Assembly: GCA_018815145.1 (NCBI GenBank)
Contig: JAHIYL010000173.1
Span: forward strand, 1-26,465
DNA from: Nanobdellota archaeon
GTDB lineage: Archaea > Nanobdellota > Nanobdellia > Woesearchaeales > GW2011-AR15
Reading direction: 5' to 3'
DNA length: 26,465 nucleotides
Made by a program: the position numbers and the translations under genes. Position 1 is the stretch's first letter. Each line of letters starts with the position of its first letter. A model generated the notes under the pieces. That model saw only the letters and a program-made list of their open reading frames with translations, was not told where the DNA came from and ran no database searches. Positions 25,201-26,465 of this stretch are shown in pieces.

Positions 25201-26465
25201 GGACACAGGTGCATGATGGAATTTCATCGATAAGTCCGTCACAGTCATTGTCCTTGCTGTCGCAGATTTCAGGTGATGGGAAAACAGCTCCTGTGCAGCC
25301 CCACCATATATTGTTTGTGCATATCTCTGAACCATATTCGCATTCTCCAATGTCTGTGTCAGGTCCGCAAATTCTTGCATAATTATTTATTTCCCTTCCT
25401 ATATACAAGAAAACATCATTTATCTCTATGCCAATTGAAGCATAGAAATACCTTCCTCCAGTAATTGTTGCGATATAATCCATGAGAGTCACATCAACAT
25501 TACCAGTTCCTATTGTATATACAACAACATTATTGCTTGCAGCATATAATGCCTGAGTATTTGGGTTCAGCCCTCTGTTTGAATAACCATCTGAAAGGAG
25601 TAATACGAACTTTCGGCTGCCTGTGCCGGTTTTAATATTATCAACTGCAAGCTTCAGTGCATCACCAACAGCAGTCCAGTCTTCAGCATAGATTGTATCC
25701 ACTGCATCAGATAGAATGCCCTTGTTTTGGGAAGTCATTGGTATTCTATCCTGGATCAACTCTGCTGTTGTTGAAAAGGATATTATTCCAAGAGTGTCAG
25801 TTGTTATCCACTCATTCAGGTTGATAAAATTTTTTGCTGACCTTTTTACTAAATCAATTTTAGTCTCTCCTGTTGTGGTTGAGGACCTCATGCTTCCGCT
25901 GTTGTCTATCACCAGGAAGATGTCTACCGGCACACCCGTAGTATTCATTATATCATCCGTACATACAAAGACTTCAGGGACAGGTGTCCAAGTCTGCAGC
26001 GTGCTGTTGCAATATTCGTAATAATTGTCAGAATCTACATCCTGGACACCGGCAGGGTGGCAGGTGTTTCCATAGACACAATAACTGGTGCTGTTGCAGC
26101 ATCCCAAATCCGCCGGGTCAGTTGTGCATACACCACCTGTACATATCCTCGAGATAGTGTTCTCATTGGAATCATCACCACAACAATCCAATAGCCCTCC
26201 CAAAGCTGTCCATACACCTGTCCCACAGTTGCACGTGTACGAATTCAAGTCTCCGTTCTGGTAAAAAGCTCCGTCAAAACAGGAGGTATATCCGCCTGAA
26301 CAATAATCCTCTCCAACATCGTCTCCGCAGCAGTTGTTCTGGCCTCCGTCTCCGCTCCAGCAGGATTGCTCTCCATCTAAATCACAGTTCCCCTGTGTGC
26401 CTCCAAATCCGCACTCACAGGTATAGCTGTTTGAATCACCTTCTGTATAGTATGCTGCATCAAAA
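22217..26465 (-). CDS. Giant secreted Cys-rich/VWA/MopE-like surface protein (5' end outside the window)
   Basis: Open to the window edge, about 1415 residues visible, so the signal peptide is not seen. Cys-rich repeats (about 25960-26465) include two copies of the pattern FD-A-(Y/F)Y-x-GD-x-NSYTC-x-C. A von Willebrand A domain follows (about 25390-25935) with MIDAS residues DNSGS, the Thr in DWTAVGDAL and the Asp in LLLSDG. Three Asp/Asn-rich repeats (about 25010-25270; EICDSKDNDCDGLIDE type) match the MopE-like metal-binding motif. Ig-like segments (ITGISVDDVTACSEQDF) come next. The last 700 residues are the module shared with the next two genes: YWEPCTSTRLWAM, DTIPPTKPEL, TNERCICRYSSGG and a final NSFGY region. 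A TTG near 26248 is an internal codon, not the start. Confidence 0.88.
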   Translation of the reverse strand, partial: FDAAYYTEGDSNSYTCECGFGGTQGNCDLDGEQSCWSGDGGQNNCCGDDVGEDYCSGGYTSCFDGAFYQNGDLNSYTCNCGTGVWTALGGLLDCCGDDSNENTISRICTGGVCTTDPADLGCCNSTSYCVYGNTCHPAGVQDVDSDNYYEYCNSTLQTWTPVPEVFVCTDDIMNTTGVPVDIFLVIDNSGSMRSSTTTGETKIDLVKRSAKNFINLNEWITTDTLGIISFSTTAELIQDRIPMTSQNKGILSDAVDTIYAEDWTAVGDALKLAVDNIKTGTGSRKFVLLLSDGYSNRGLNPNTQALYAASNNVVVYTIGTGNVDVTLMDYIATITGGRYFYASIGIEINDVFLYIGREINNYARICGPDTDIGECEYGSEICTNNIWWGCTGAVFPSPEICDSKDNDCDGLIDEIPSCTCVPDLRGEVCDGVDNDCDLIIDEAPECNCEDIELLCNDGIDNDCDGEWDYDTMDRGSIGNVPLHGDANCRVNITGISVDDVTACSEQDFNVYCESGIGISNSLSAYIDLNNNSIPNTGEYCTPGIWVGNIQTFSCGAADPGAYKVYCIVDESRSYQSGSNKSIEMNIGWDKPHITSIFPLDDARITTYWDVYYLKFNYSVWDADELNFNCSLMIDDKIVLSQVGIQNNSENTFDYDLINGNHTWKIRCDDYSACDNVGFSMPFDIEQAVPVGVRISSLEKNLETNPECTTNPVVSLDLVYPPGAQTCRFGNENTFGWISFYPYWEPCTSTRLWAMINKTGLRTVMFQVKNQDNSIITYNDTIMYDPLGRCMDLTSPTPPVVVDDGDYTNNKTQLHAYWYGAYDPEAIKYNFGLLYRYMINDSLGNTIVDWTDSGTGTEVTNYSLSLVDGRSYYFVVKVLNSNNITDLSISDGIIVDTDNPVVNIEGPLGLVNGWTLDSSITFTWLGSDSISDISGYSYILSDNPNAEPDKILDIGDETEKTFSNLPDGKYYFNIKPKDKAENWGPKDTIGPIGIDTIPPTKPELMNPTLSAIADKINFIWSRSIDLPTNTASGVDSYHLNVTDLTTDTTLFSAWVGNVMSYELSATVGHNYRAEVIARDKAGVNSTVDRNLDITPPIIIFAKPDGNPYGTIINKPIIVVKTNERCICRYSSGGFTEFEYTNDTYHESLFDAEIGQDYSMNIICKDMVGLAASKTINFKYLPTSLLTGTDVYSFTTPFVDVPYTTYVNTTPKLGEIRKSEFSVMLDDIIIDDFILEDLGAGEYAISFVTDKSGGRTLKISVRDVESTEFIIVNDFVLVSTFTKQGLSPVESSKIVYSESGSVVFGAASDSPDVQISSSSSSLNVGTGYLDNVYLFATRGGMLLQKENYLKERTFDNDLNSFGYKVEKTYHLISSINYNAVLFNEIFEINKGKHEFLIRNLGLNEKDEMVIEITQVND
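25010..25270 (-). repeat. Three MopE-like Asp/Asn-rich metal-binding repeats
   Basis: Successive copies read EICDSKDNDCDGLIDE, EVCDGVDNDCDLIIDE and LLCNDGIDNDCDGEWD. They match the short C-D-G-x-DNDCDG-x-IDE motif found in MopE-like and other secreted proteins, where calcium or copper binding is proposed. They lie directly after the VWA domain. Confidence 0.8.

Noticed and set aside
26246..26248. TTG as the start of the VWA protein
   Set aside because: The frame stays open to the window edge and the Cys-rich repeat pattern continues upstream of this codon, so it is internal.
1..26465. Bacterial origin of the window
   Set aside because: Archaeal SRP RNA, TATA/BRE promoters, ISPLI-type pilins and KaiC-like ATPase fit archaea; the two-component genes are also common in archaea.

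Overview
The window reads as archaeal, most likely a DPANN-type lineage (Woesearchaeota/Pacearchaeota-like). This is inferred from an archaeal-type SRP RNA, TATA-box promoters, GGTGA ribosome binding sites, class III (archaeal type IV pilin) signal peptides, a KaiC/RAD55-like ATPase beside a histidine kinase and response regulator, a DUF5752-like protein and HEPN/MNT genes. Base composition is AT-rich. No phylogenetic marker protein is present, so the phylum stays an inference.

Left part (1-5100): an SRP RNA gene (about 90-360, + strand) is followed by a 59-residue Cys-rich microprotein. Then come two minus-strand transcription units. The first runs wHTH-nucleotidyltransferase, HEPN protein, metallo-beta-lactamase-fold hydrolase (2303 to 564); the genes overlap and a palindromic operator lies at the promoter. 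The second runs DUF5752-like protein, ribulose-phosphate 3-epimerase, lipoprotein (5066 to 2378), also overlapping.

Middle part (5196-8965): a plus-strand signalling operon encodes a CheY-like response regulator, a small membrane protein, a soluble PAS histidine kinase and a KaiC-like ATPase, and ends in a T-run. A convergent CBS-domain protein with a Cys-containing tail follows. The 9040-9247 gap holds only a weak hairpin and a doubtful 31-codon ORF.

Right part (9248 to window end): about 17 kb of minus-strand cell-surface genes. In transcription order these are a giant secreted protein with Cys-rich repeats, a von Willebrand A domain and MopE-like Asp-rich repeats (5' end outside the window); a 775-residue secreted protein; a 2570-residue secreted protein with DUF2341, LamG, a DNRLRE-like sandwich and four Ig-like units each carrying an inserted LamG; then five different short pilin-like proteins. 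The three large proteins share one C-terminal module of about 700-770 residues that I cannot assign to a known family. Large adhesin-like proteins (one with a VWA domain) next to a set of minor-pilin-like genes recall the bacterial PilY1/minor-pilin tip complex. This is the best candidate in the window for an undescribed system: an archaeal pilus tip or adhesion apparatus. No pilus ATPase, platform protein or prepilin peptidase is in the window, so assembly would have to use machinery encoded elsewhere.
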